Below are positions 11,160-20,800 of a stretch of 64,000 nt of DNA, piece by piece. The translations under genes and the position numbers were made by a program. Position 1 is the stretch's first letter; the number at the start of each line of letters is the position of its first letter. A model generated the notes under the pieces. It saw nothing but the letters and a program-made list of their open reading frames with translations. It had not been told where the DNA came from and did no database searches. Origin of the DNA: Podospora bellae-mahoneyi (lineage: Eukaryota > Ascomycota > Sordariomycetes > Sordariales > Podosporaceae); the NCBI RefSeq assembly GCF_035222275.1, contig NC_085882.1, positions 1,743,501 to 1,807,500 of the forward strand, read 5' to 3'.

Positions 11160-11838
11160 TACCTGTCTGGTTTTTGTTTTACCCTTTTGGCTCCTATGCC
11201 TTGAGCCTCGAGTTTCCAAAACGTTCGCTTGAGGATATCAAATGAGTGTACACGGATTCTAGATACGAAGACGCCGCACTAATGATGCCAAAAATCCTCC
11301 ATCCTCCTTTCAGTCGCGTGCGTTGATACGATGTTCATTTTGGAGGTGTAGTCGCGGAAGGCCCCAAAGTAATTCCACACCTCAACTTTCTTGCCATCCG
11401 CCGAGCGTCGATCAGGTCCACAATGTTGACGAGGGTGTTATTCAGATCCCCTTTGCACTCCGCCATGTAATCGTTCGAGGGATGCCTACCTCGCGGCATA
11501 GGTAGGTTTTGGTAGTAGCCCTTAAGCTCCAGATCTTCCTCTTTGAATTCACCGTCTACTTCGCTGTTGCTGCTGTGGTGCTTATAAGTAGGTACCTACC
11601 TGTAGTCAAACTCCTAACGCTGCGCCTACCACTTAGGTAGCTGTTGCCAGCCGCAGCCATCACCCGACAGAGGCGTCGGAATCAACAGGGGCATTCAAAG
11701 ACTCCATTTCTTGACATGACTCAAGCGTTGACTATGACGATGCCTTCCCGTCATCCACATGAGACAGAATGATGGGTAGGTAGGTACCTGACTGGGACCA
11801 TTTCCATAGGTCACCAACAAGACCTCACGCCGTCCACC
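11160..11838. other. No gene; clustered GGTACCTACC palindromes
   Basis: Copies of TAGGTAGGTA/TACCTACCTA-type sequence occur near 11488-11515, 11588-11604, 11625-11642 and 11776-11791. Some are joined into perfect GGTACC-centred palindromes (GTAGGTACCTACC). The following gene starts at 11839 or 11867, so they lie in its promoter region. Their function is unknown. Confidence 0.5.
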
Positions 11839-12286
11839 ATGTCATCATCAATCCCTAAATACCGGGATGTCTCGACCGCCACAACAGATTTATCACCGAC
11901 AGCCACAGCAGACACCATCAGCTCTCATATACTCAACCATGCCTCAGCAGAACCAGCAGAAGACCTTGATCAAAACGGAAGTCCCAGACCAAGACACTCC
12001 TAAAGATTTCAGTTACTACCGCTTTGTAACCAACGAATGGTGGTCAGTCAAGTCTGGCTGTAGGACTCATAATGAAGCACACACCAGGGCTGGAGGGTTC
12101 CTCGCGGGGAATAAGGAAGATATGCACAAGCTCACCGACTTGGCCCACAAGTTCAAGAAGTTGAAGTCGGCAGAGGTGCCAGATAACTTTATGTGGTGTC
12201 CGTGGTTTTGTGATGATCAGAATATCAAGTTTGCGGAGGAGGCGAGGGGGGTGACGGGGGGGGGGGCGGTGTTGGCTGCGGGTTGA
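11839..12286 (+). CDS. Hypothetical protein
   Basis: Unrecognised. The frame from 11867 to 12286 gives 139 residues, with a Gln/Pro-rich start and then a more ordered part (FSYYRFVTNEWWSVKSGC, HKLTDLAHKFKKLKS, NFMWCPWFCDDQNIKFAEE). The WCPWFC pair of cysteines is notable. An overlapping frame begins at the better-context ATG at 11839 (ACCATGTCATCATC) and reads MSSSIPKYRDVSTATTDLSP before ending about 165 bases later. The two halves may belong to one gene joined by an intron or separated by a frame change. There is no signal peptide. Start and N-terminus are therefore uncertain. Confidence 0.4.
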
Positions 12287-12537
12287 TAGTATGCCGGTGC
12301 TTAGGACGGTCACGAGGTGGGTTGAGTTGGTACGAGGTAGAGGGATGTTTTACCTAGTAGGATACCTGAGATTGGAGTCTTGTGGTGTGGGATTCGAGGA
12401 ATTGCATCGGACTCTCTCGGAAACCCCTGTCATAGCGGATATGAATCCTGATTTTAAACACTTGGGACATTGGTTATCGTGTCCGTGTGAGGTGTGCATA
12501 AAATGTCAGCATATGATTATGTTCCTCACGCATTGAG

Positions 12538-13260
12538 ATGCATGGCTTGGGCCTTCCCATTTCGATCCTGTTATCACCTGAGGCAGACATTGTTCCGAGG
12601 GATCAGCAGCCGCTCATCTTGCCCCAGCAAGTTCAAAATCCAGCTGTTGCAACCCCACAGTCAGACCTGACCGAAGTCAGCGAGCCCTTGCACCGCGAGC
12701 ATTCTGCTGTTCAGGACATAGTCGCCCAAAACGAGCGAAAAACTCCCCCAACCGATGGCAACCAGCAGGCCAAACCAGTCCACAGCAACACTATCAACCA
12801 ACCCGTCACAAGTGGCGCTGGGTCTTCTGGGGCCGGGGCTCGAGCTGGTCAGAACCCCATGAAGGAAGCTGCATTCCGAGGGGCGGAAGCTGCAGCCATG
12901 CTGGTAACCACCGAGGCCTTGCCGCAAAATACCGCATTCGGGAAACAGCTTACCCCCGTGGCAATGGGCAGGGAGTTAGCAAAAGCGCGATGCAGATTCC
13001 TGGCGAGGCTGATTGCTGAGAGAATCCTTCGAGAACCCGAGTTCAACGAGCCTTATCGTGCTTTCCAACGGGGAAGTATCAAAACCCTACATTATCTTCT
13101 TTGTACCGAAGCATGGCGCACCGGACGCGTTTTGGCCCTGCGGTTTGTGGGGGGACCGTTGGGTAACCGAGATGCTGCCACCATCTCACAGATGGAACAT
13201 TTGATGCACGAGATTCACTGGAGGGTTGCGAGGACCTTTTCTCGTACACAAGGGGCTTGA
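12538..13260 (+). CDS. Hypothetical protein, 240 aa
   Basis: Unrecognised single-exon frame. Residues 1-105 are low-complexity (Gln, Pro, Ser, Gly, Ala). Residues about 110-240 look folded and mostly helical (GRELAKARCRFLARLIAERI, FNEPYRAFQRGSIKTLHYLL, QMEHLMHEIHWRVARTF). There is no signal peptide and no membrane segment. Compared with neighbouring frames it is long and free of interruptions, which favours a real gene. An upstream frame (12291-12536) ends two bases before this ATG and has a CPCEVCIKC cysteine cluster; it may be part of the same locus. Confidence 0.45.
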   Translation: MHGLGLPISILLSPEADIVPRDQQPLILPQQVQNPAVATPQSDLTEVSEPLHREHSAVQDIVAQNERKTPPTDGNQQAKPVHSNTINQPVTSGAGSSGAGARAGQNPMKEAAFRGAEAAAMLVTTEALPQNTAFGKQLTPVAMGRELAKARCRFLARLIAERILREPEFNEPYRAFQRGSIKTLHYLLCTEAWRTGRVLALRFVGGPLGNRDAATISQMEHLMHEIHWRVARTFSRTQGA

Positions 13261-14168
13261 AGCTGATCGGCTGACTTTACCGAGGGGGTGATGAGGTTCG
13301 ACGCAGTGAAGGTGTTGCGGCGGATTGGGGTTTGATTCCTGACGGAAACCACTGCACCAGAGGATGTAAGATTGGTGTCTTTGGGATTACCCTCGCCGCC
13401 TCGCCTTGGGAGGACGTCAACAGTGGAGCCGGATGTTGGTGGCGGATGACTAAGCACAAGGGCTTGTTCATGTTTTGTTGGTAAAGCTTGGCAGGGGAAC
13501 GGTCAGGGGGGGCCGAGACCGACGAAATGAGGTTTGATTGTTGGCATTGTGGAGTAGTGTTTGAGTTGAGGTCAATGGGATGATTGTTTATTGTATCCTC
13601 TGTAGGATGTGAATCGCTTCGTTTTTATTGTGTTTCTTTGTGTTTTTCATGATTAGCTTGATATTTGGTATGGCGATGAATGACAACCTGGAATGGGATG
13701 AAGGGTATGGAATCAAGCATGACTGGACTTTCTGCAGCATATGCAGATATATATGTATGAGCGCGGTGGTCTTGAGATGTGTTAGACCTCAAGCGATGTC
13801 TTTGGTGTGTTGCAGACTTCTCACTCAATGGGAGCGGGTGGGGGGCAGGTTCTCTGGCGCATGTTGACGTCGGGTCCCCATAGGTATGCTTAATTTTTGA
13901 ACATATGTACATAGATGTAATTTGAGTACCTCTCTATTTTCTCAGTGCTCTAGGCAAGAGGGTGTTGGATCGCATCGACGCATGGAGATCGTGCTGAAAG
14001 TCGTGTAAGTTGATGCTCCCGCGTTGCAACTGGTCGGTCTTTCTTCTCTCTCTTGCACCAGGCGACAGAGTCGTATCTCATATTTGCATGTCTCATAAGC
14101 TGCGATCTTAAAAAGTCAACACTTGCATTTGCTATTTGCCTACTTCGCAACGACTCCCAGGGTATTAG
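13261..14168. other. No gene seen
   Basis: Downstream of the 240-residue frame I find no supported gene. A possible short exon with an ATG at 13981 and a GTGTAAGTTG donor precedes the frame at 14169, but its phase does not match that frame. Confidence 0.35.
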
Positions 14169-14441
14169 AATTACCCTGCTGAAGGCGCTGCCGTTGCTGG
14201 GAATTACCCGATTACCAACAACGCCCCGATTGTCCACGGAGCTCCTAATCTTGCCAACCCATCTTCTATCGGCAATGATCCCATTGTCGGCAACGATCTT
14301 GTTTCTAGCAATGTCCCTCTTCACAGCAATGCCTCATTGGTTACTGTGGATAGGTCTCACCAAGAAAATAATGGGGAGAAAGAAAAGGAGGAAAAGGATG
14401 GGATTGACTGGGGCCACTGGATTAGCTTTAAGAGGATATAG
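14169..14441 (+). other. ATG-less coding-like exon, Asn/Gly/Pro-rich repeats
   Basis: An open frame of 90 codons starts right after a TATTAG that could be a splice acceptor. It reads NYPAEGAAVAGNYPITNNAP, continues with short GND/SNV-type repeats (SIGNDPIVGNDLVSSNVPLH), then a hydrophilic tail ending DGIDWGHWISFKRI. The composition changes smoothly across the low-complexity part and the frame stays open, as expected for a terminal exon. No matching upstream exon is secured. The antisense frame is also open over part of this stretch, so the strand is not certain. Confidence 0.35.
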
Positions 14442-14899
14442 AGGCTAAAACAGCTAACTTGTAGCTATATCAATCATCAGGGAAATACCTTGGACGAAGC
14501 ATCGCGCCTTCTATCGTATATAATATCTCTCTTGATACACACTCTGCCGGTGACGGCTATCCTCTATTTATTCCAAACTTATAAGTTAGCGATTTCTTCG
14601 AGATGGAACAAGCCTTTTTTTTTCTCTTTTTTTTTGGTCCGGTCCTTGGAAGGCGCCAGCCTCAACAAGGGACACCACCGTGATGGAGTTGATGTACGCT
14701 GATGGCTTCATGCAAGAATGCTAGATGTAGGAGAGTAGTTTCGGCCCGTATCCCGGTGTTTCAGTTCTTTTAGAGATCGTTGGGATAAATATTTCATAGA
14801 TTTTGACGCTCATTTGAGCCCCCTTTTCCTTTGTATCTACATGGTCAATAGGCCTCACCCATCATTTACCCTCATATCTCTGACCCTCAATTCCTCACA

Positions 14900-15270
14900 T
14901 GGGCTATCAAAAGAAGAGGCACTTGGGGTGAAAAAAGAGGCGAAACGAAAGTGAAAGAAGTACACGGATGCACAACTGCATATTATAGAGAATCCGGCTG
15001 AGGCCGCCCAGGCCGCTCAGGCTGGCGAAGGTCACGCATCGGACAGGGCCGATGAATCCACAATGGAGGTGAGCTGGAGACGTGCCCTTGAGGCCAACCT
15101 GGCGCCCCGGACGGGACAAGAAGACATTCTCAGGTGGGGGGTGTGACAGAGGATGAGCTTCCGGAGCCAATGAGGTCCCCTTCAGCTATGACAATCACGG
15201 TCAGGACAGCCAAGATCTGACCGAGGAAGATGTCGCGTTTTTGACAGGGCCCATGTTTGTTTGAGACAAG
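14900..15270 (+). pseudogene. TDK-signature family, copy E (broken, opposite strand)
   Basis: The plus-strand frame reads SKEEALGVKKEAKRK, a TGA (14950-14952), then KKYTDAQLHIIENPAE. It aligns with EAARKQAYSERKSYTDKILH of copy C in order and spacing. The frame then continues through an Ala/Glu-rich segment to a TGA near 15146. A further coding-like piece in another frame ends QDLTEEDVAFLTGPMFV near 15264. Stops and frame changes indicate a pseudogene. It is the only copy in the window on the plus strand, so it did not arise by simple tandem duplication. Confidence 0.5.
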
Positions 15271-16096
15271 TGGTAGGAGAGGGCCAATGAGACATAAAGG
15301 GAGTTGATTCATCTGATGACCTACACCGAAAATCCAGGACCTGACAGAGGGGGATTTGAGCTGGGTTCCACAGACCGTGTATCCCGCGGGAGGAGTGGGG
15401 GAAGTTGGAATAGGCAAATGGGAGCGCTTCCTCCTTCAATTATGATTCAAGCCACCCCGCTTGCTGGGAAAGCTTTGCTGCTGCTATCCCATGCAGCGCG
15501 AGTGTTTTTCAGGGCATGTTACCTGTTATCCCTTCAGGTGTCGAGCATCTCCATATAGCCTCGTCGTCTTACAGCTCAGCGAGCATACACCTTTCACCTC
15601 GGAGAGCCGCCGCCCCCCCATCTGGGGTTGAGCCGACTGTTCAGTCTCAAGTTCACCCGCGTGGGTGGCTGTTATGGGCCAAGGGCCTTGGTTGGTATAA
15701 GCTTAGGGCATGACGCCATCTAGGGGTTTTGCTTTCCGGGTGGCTTTCCCACGGGGCCGGTGCTCCGTCAAGGTTTTCATTCTTTTCCGCATGTATTTAA
15801 GGGAGTCGGCTCCCATTCAGCAGACCTTCTTTCTTTTCCTCTCTTTGTCAGTCGATTCAACCATTTCTTACAGTTGAGTTCCCATCGATTGGACAAGCCC
15901 CGTATCAGGCGTCTCTCTCCCCCTAGAGGTGCTCATACACCTGCCTTGATTCAATCAATCCCGGTGCCGTCCCTGCATCAACCTAACAAACCCTTACAAT
16001 GCCCGCCCTCTGCGAGGTGTCCCACTGACTCCCGCCGCAGTCCTAGAACGGCTCTACGCCCTCCCCTCCTGGAAGAAAGAAAGAACTCGAACTACG
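15271..16096 (+). other. Upstream region of the 16.1 kb gene
   Basis: A TATTTAAG box at about 15792 is followed by a pyrimidine-rich stretch (15825-15860) typical of fungal transcription starts. No gene is supported within. An open frame in phase with the ATG at 16097 extends upstream to about 15990 (AAVLERLYALPSWKKERTRT), so the true start or a first exon may lie further upstream. Confidence 0.35.
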
Positions 16097-16555
16097 ATGG
16101 CAGCGGAACAAGCTCGCAACTCCCGGCCGAAGGCCACAAAGATTGACTCTAGCCGAATGTCACTAGAGAAACTGAAGGAAGCAGAGGAAGTGAAGGAGAA
16201 AGAGATGATCGCGCAGGAGGAGGCGATGGATGCAAGAAGAAGGGAGCAAACTGTTTCCGTCAGTGACTTCCTGAAGGAATTCACTCGATGGAAGGCCGAG
16301 AAAGCGGAAGAAGAGGCGGCTGGAGGCAGTGAGGAAGGAGGCCATGAGCAGCGAGCCGGTCGGGACTTGAGTGACGAACCTGAGATGCCTCGAGAGGGTC
16401 ATGCGGCGTTGGAGAGGAATCTGCGGGGTGAAGAGGGTGTTGGGCATGCTGTGCGCCGGATGGATCCAGACGAGGGAGCGGAGGCTGTTGTGCGGAGATT
16501 AAATCTCACCAGGTGTAAGTCGTTTTACCTGAGAAGGATTACACTCAGCTTCTGA
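16097..16555 (+). CDS. Hypothetical charged, coiled-coil protein, 152 aa
   Basis: Unrecognised. The protein is dominated by Glu, Lys, Arg and Ala and is predicted by eye to be a long helix or coiled coil in residues 15-75 (RMSLEKLKEAEEVKEKEMIA, VSVSDFLKEFTRWKAEKAEE). A Gly/Glu-rich linker and a second charged helix follow. A GTAAGT at 16515 near the end could be a donor, in which case the last 14 residues are intronic. No signal peptide or membrane segment. Confidence 0.4.
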   Translation: MAAEQARNSRPKATKIDSSRMSLEKLKEAEEVKEKEMIAQEEAMDARRREQTVSVSDFLKEFTRWKAEKAEEEAAGGSEEGGHEQRAGRDLSDEPEMPREGHAALERNLRGEEGVGHAVRRMDPDEGAEAVVRRLNLTRCKSFYLRRITLSF

Positions 16556-17018
16556 TTTCGAGCAAGGAAGTTGAACCAATCCGATAGGGTACTCAGCCCG
16601 AGTTTATGTCTGCGGAGGTCTTTCAAAGGAGGATGGCTGCCCCGAACGAGGCTATGGAGTAGGGGAAGAGGGTTTGCCAAGGACTGTGGGGACTGTGGAT
16701 GTTTGTATCGTGGGGTCAAGGATGGAAGAGAAGACATTGAGACTGGGCGTTTTGTGTTTGCTGAGTGTTGTTCACACGTACCAAGGGTTTGTGGGGTCAC
16801 AGTGGCGGAGATTTTGAGACGAGACCTTTTGTGTCCTAGACTGGCACCGGAAGTGTGGGATGCTATTTCTATTCGTGGATAGTTGAGGGGTCTTTTCCTT
16901 TGAGAAATTCTAGGGGGGCAATACCTTTTTTCTAGGGGGATATAACCACCCATGGGGTTAGGATTGTATATAGTCCCTGAGCCTTACACATCATCAACTA
17001 CATCAACGCTTACACCTT
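16556..17018. other. No gene seen
   Basis: Overlapping frames on both strands, none with recognisable features. Confidence 0.4.
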
Positions 17019-17168
17019 TGCAATTAAAGCCTTGTGATTGAAGCCTTTATAATTTAAGCCTTTGTAATGGAAGCCTTTGCGGAAGCTTTGCCTTTGCGGA
17101 AGGCCTAACAATTGAGGCCCTGGCAATTGAAGCCCTGGCAATTGAAGCCCTGGCAATTGAAGCCCTGG
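17019..17168. repeat. Minisatellite, 15-bp unit plus degenerate older copies
   Basis: Four consecutive copies of CAATTGAAGCCCTGG (the first with GAGG for GAAG) occupy 17109-17168. They are preceded from 17019 by degenerate relatives of the form ATTGAAGCCTTT and GGAAGCCTTTG. The gradient from degenerate to near-identical suggests recent expansion at the right end. On the minus strand the units read LQLPG repeats within a short open frame, but I see no gene there. Confidence 0.8.
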
Positions 17169-18150
17169 GTCAGGTGGTGTGAGGCTGAAGGCTTGCATTG
17201 GCGCGTGGGCATCGGGCATCAACACAACGGCAGTATATTAGCCACAACACTTCCAAGCATACATATACACTGTAATTTATAAAGTAGAATATGCATCGCG
17301 ATGTTGATGATAATGGAAATGAATGGGTGGGATGGGAAAGGTATGTTGAGGTATGGGGGGTAATGCCCCCCCCCCCCCACCTAGAATTTCTCTTTCTTTT
17401 ATACAAGTGCCACCTGATTTTGTTGCCGCGATACGCCGACACCGGTTTCGAAACCACACGTGGGCCAGTAGCAATCACGGCGTGTCTGAAAATTCCCCCG
17501 CGATATGAAACGGTATCTTTCTGATTGGAAAGAGAGAGGGTCGTATTGGGTAGCGATGTTGATCGGTGTGGGGAGAAGAGGCGGTTTGTTTTGTTGATTA
17601 AGCAGAGGCTGTATAATATAGATATATAGATATATATATATATATGGTGTACAGCATTCTGTATGTGTTGATGGGAATTGACTATAACTTTGCCGTGTCA
17701 ACAGCACGTTGTTTTTGCCTGTAAGTACCACCTTGTTAACATCGATAGATTGGGACAGCAGTGGTATTATTTCATGTCGTGGACCTCGGGATAGCTTGAG
17801 CAGCACAGAGGTTTAGGGAGTGGCCATGGAAATGAGAGTGTTACGCAGTTGGGAGAGGTTCAGAAAGGATTTGGCGTTCGGCGAGGAGTGGCAAGTGCCC
17901 AGCTGCATGGTTGGTCACAGAAACATCACCGCCAGATTGATCATGGAAGTGGGTCTTATAGATATCATGCTGATGTAGTAACTCGTATGGACGCGTTTGG
18001 ACGCGAATGCTCCGCTACAACGTACTGTTCAACTGTGGATAGGGGCTCTGCTCCCAGAGACGCGCTGCCAACTTTTTGGGCCTGACTTTCGAGGCCGCTG
18101 GTGATTGCTCTGGTACCCACATACTTTTCTGTTGCTTTATTTTGTCCTGT

Positions 18151-18155
<5 letters not shown>
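17169..18155. other. No gene seen; AT microsatellite and small palindromes
   Basis: Contains a homopolymer C run near 17370, a GGTTTCGAAACC palindrome near 17442 and a TATATA-rich tract at 17615-17646. Short frames are not supported as genes. Confidence 0.4.

Positions 18156-18213
<58 letters not shown>
18156..18213. repeat. (CT)n microsatellite, 58 bp
   Basis: Uninterrupted CT dinucleotides, located about 170 bases upstream of the ATG at 18383. Polypyrimidine tracts of this kind are common in fungal promoters near transcription start sites. Confidence 0.9.
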
Positions 18214-18216
<3 letters not shown>

Positions 18217-18382
18217 CCTTCCCTCAGGCCGATCACACTGATCTGGGAGATCATCACCCATTAATCCGTGTTGGCCATCCTCGACAGAGCACAAGCAGAA
18301 GCCTACTATTCATCCCTCCTTCATCACGATATTTCGTCTGTTGATATCCACTACTCGACTTTCTAAGCAAAAACAGCTCAAG

Positions 18383-19609
18383 ATGAACTCGGAAGTCCCC
18401 AGTAACCATTTTCCGTGGTTGAATGACCAGTTGGGGGTCCAGTTCCCCATGGATGAGGCGGCTGGCAATCCCAAGTAAGTCTTTTACCCTCACTCCATAC
18501 GATTTCCTTCTTGAAACTTGCGAAGTTGAGAAGGTTTTTCTTTCTTAAGCTTCTGTGGTCAAGCGATCACCCAATTGACTTTCTTACAGTGTCAATCTGG
18601 CAACCTTTCACGCCTCACAATCAAACGATGAGATAAATCGACTTGAGCAAGTAAACTAACATTATTCGACAGTACTATCAATGACGGTACATTTCTCACG
18701 TTTGGAGACGACGAGGTCCAGCAGGCCAATCACCACGATGCTCCAGTTTAGAAACAGTACCAAAACGACCTTTCCTGATGCGTAAAATGACTTCAACTTT
18801 GCCGCTCCTATGCCCGCTGCCATGCCCTTACCCGGAAACAACCTATCTTTGCTCTGGATGCCGTCTTCGGACAGGTTCCCGTCTTCAATCAGGCACGCAA
18901 CCCGGTTGTGAATCAGTTCTTCAACCCAGCCCTGCCCAACTTAGAGCTCGACCCGACCTTCCAGCCCGGTTATCCCTTCATTCCCAACCCGGAACTCGCG
19001 CCCGGCTTCGCCCCTGTTGCGCCTGTTCTTCACCTTCAACTTCCCCCCGCCTTCAACTTTCAGCCTGCGCCTGGCCTCGCCCCAGCTCCTGGCTTCCCGC
19101 CCGCTCCTGTGAACGAACCCGCTGCTCATGTTGCGAGCCCTCATCTTCAAGAGCCTGTCAGTGCCCAATTCCCCGCCGCTATTCAACCACCAGCTCTCAA
19201 TCAAGAGCCTGCTCAACCGCCAACCCGCCCTTGCAATTCCCGCTCCAGCCCCAGCCGCTGCTCGCCCAAAGCAAAAGAGAAAGAGACTCACGCAGGAAGA
19301 GGTAGACAATCTGCCACCTACCGCCAGCGAGCTAGACTATACTGGAAGATGGCCTGGGCGGCCGCCGCGTCCACGGCGGAAGCGGTGGGGGAACCACTCC
19401 ATCTCAGCTTGAAGAGGAAGGCCGGTCAGCCAAAGAGGGAGAGGAAGAAGAATGCCAGAAGGAACGCTCCGGATGTTGCTCCTGTCGCTGTTCATGACAG
19501 TAATGGGGATGAGATTGTGCAGGCAGATGGGGCGCAGAACGAGGCTGAGAATCGGATCGAGGAGGGGAGTGACGGAGTTGAGCAGCATATCAATGTCATG
19601 GTGGTGTAA
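18383..19609 (+). pseudogene. AT-hook-like protein gene with shifted frames
   Basis: Exon 1 (18383-18474) encodes MNSEVPSNHFPWLNDQLGVQ and ends CCCAA before GTAAGTC. The acceptor at 18671-18672 continues in phase (TINDGTFLTFGDDEVQQANH) and soon meets a TAG. From about 18790 a Pro/Phe-rich protein continues in pieces: FAAPMPAAMPLPGNN in one frame; PIFALDAVFGQVPVFNQARN and a PNLELDPTFQPGYPFIPNPE-type repeat region in a second. The first frame then resumes as RPKQKRKRLTQEEVDNLPPT and GRWPGRPPRPRRKRW. Finally the second frame returns as LKRKAGQPKRERKKNARRN and an acidic tail. The GRPPRPRRKR and AGQPKRERKK pieces resemble AT-hook minor-groove binders. At least three one-base shifts suggest a recent pseudogene; undetected introns or assembly errors are alternatives. 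Confidence 0.5.
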
Positions 19610-20480
19610 GACAGTGAGGGGAAGAATGGTTTTTATACAGATAGGGACTTTTAAGAACTCTGTTGGTTGTATTATATAGTGTAATAACAAGTCTTACTTA
19701 TATCCTTGATTATGTTCTTGTTTAAAAGGTTAATATATATAGCATGACGATACCTTTCACATCTTCCATTTTATGGGCCGAGTCGAATACTATGTTAATA
19801 ACGCCAACGGCTCCCAGCCATTCCAACCTACCTTCATTGACCTGTGGTTCAATAATGGGAACTACACGATTAGGAAAGTGGCCCAAGAGGGACAGAACGA
19901 AGTCGAGATTCAGAATGACGGTTAGAACAACGAGGAGGCAGTTCCGTGCTTGGAGGGCAACGATGATGGAGCTGAGATTGAGAATAACGCCGGGAATCAC
20001 GAGGAGGCGAATCAAGTGTTCGAAGCCAACGTCGATGGAGTCGCCAATGAGATTGAGAATCATGATATAGGCGAGTATCGTTGTCCGAACGAGGATGACG
20101 GCCAGCTTTTCAATCATGAGGATATCTCGTTGTCGTCGACCCTGCGTGATTTTGAGGATATCTGACGCCTCTGCATTGCCATTAAGGTCTTGGACGGGGG
20201 ATGATGAGACAGGGTAATGTTGGTGTAAGAGGGAGAGGGCAAGGGTGGATTTTAGGCCGACATAGGTTTTACACATCGGTAAATTCTTAGGAGTTTTAGG
20301 AACTCTTTTATTAAATGTATTATAGTGTAATAACGACTTATATCATATCTTTAACGGTATTATTATTTTAAGACAGTCAACACATGGAACATGACGATAC
20401 CTTGAGGGCTTGTCTTTAGGTGTGTACTTCAATAATACCAACTGCTCTCTGAGAAAAGATAGATATAAGATGACTTTCCA
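19610..20480 (+). repeat. Tandem partial copies of the 3' part of the AT-hook-like gene
   Basis: The segment TTTTAAGAACTCTGTTGG...GTATTATATAGTGTAATAAC (19649-19688) recurs as TTTTAGGAACTCTTTTATTA...GTATTATAGTGTAATAAC (20293-20333). Both are followed by a GTTAATAT/GTCAACAC-like stretch and then CATGACGATACCTT (19743 and 20390). Upstream of the second copy a frame at 19950-20165 encodes an acidic, Asn/Glu-rich tail (ENNAGNHEEANQVFEANVDG) like the acidic tail of the first gene. A third, shorter piece begins near 20425 (TTCAATAATACCAACT, compare TTCAATAATGGGAACT at 19851). These look like successive tandem duplicates that have decayed. Confidence 0.6.
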
Positions 20481-20632
20481 CCGCCTCCAGAATCGTTGCA
20501 TCGCCTATCCCTATTTGAAGAGAGCAAACGTCCAGCTCCGACATTCAGACACAAAGACATATTCAAAGTATCTCAAGGTTTGGTTTTGTATAGTTACAGT
20601 ATCATACAAGGTATCATGAAATGAAAAACCTA

Positions 20633-20800
20633 GCCGCAAACCCCCACAAAAACCCATGAAGACCCCATAAAAAACCGTGAAACCGCCCATAAAAAACCAT
20701 GGAAACCTCCATAAAAAAACCCCAATAAAAGCCCCCCGCCCAATAAAAGATCCCCAGTAAAAGCCCTCCTTAAAAGATTGCCATAAAAGCCTCCAGACAA
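20633..20800. repeat. Degenerate minisatellite with CCATAAAA core
   Basis: About a dozen irregular units of the type CCCCATAAAAA, CCGCCCATAAAAAACC and CCAGTAAAAGCC, spaced 10-20 bases apart. No open frame of interest. It lies just downstream of the tandem partial copies of the AT-hook-like gene. Confidence 0.7.

Noticed and set aside
17109-17168. CRISPR-like array
   Set aside because: Four contiguous 15-bp units with no spacers, in a eukaryotic context: a minisatellite.
17425-17481. tRNA-like hairpin: GCCGCGA and TCACGGC pair over 7 bases (with one G-T) around a GGTTTCGAAACC palindrome
   Set aside because: The enclosed length is 57 bases, too short for a cytosolic tRNA, and no proper D-arm, anticodon arm and T-arm can be drawn. 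Probably a chance palindrome.
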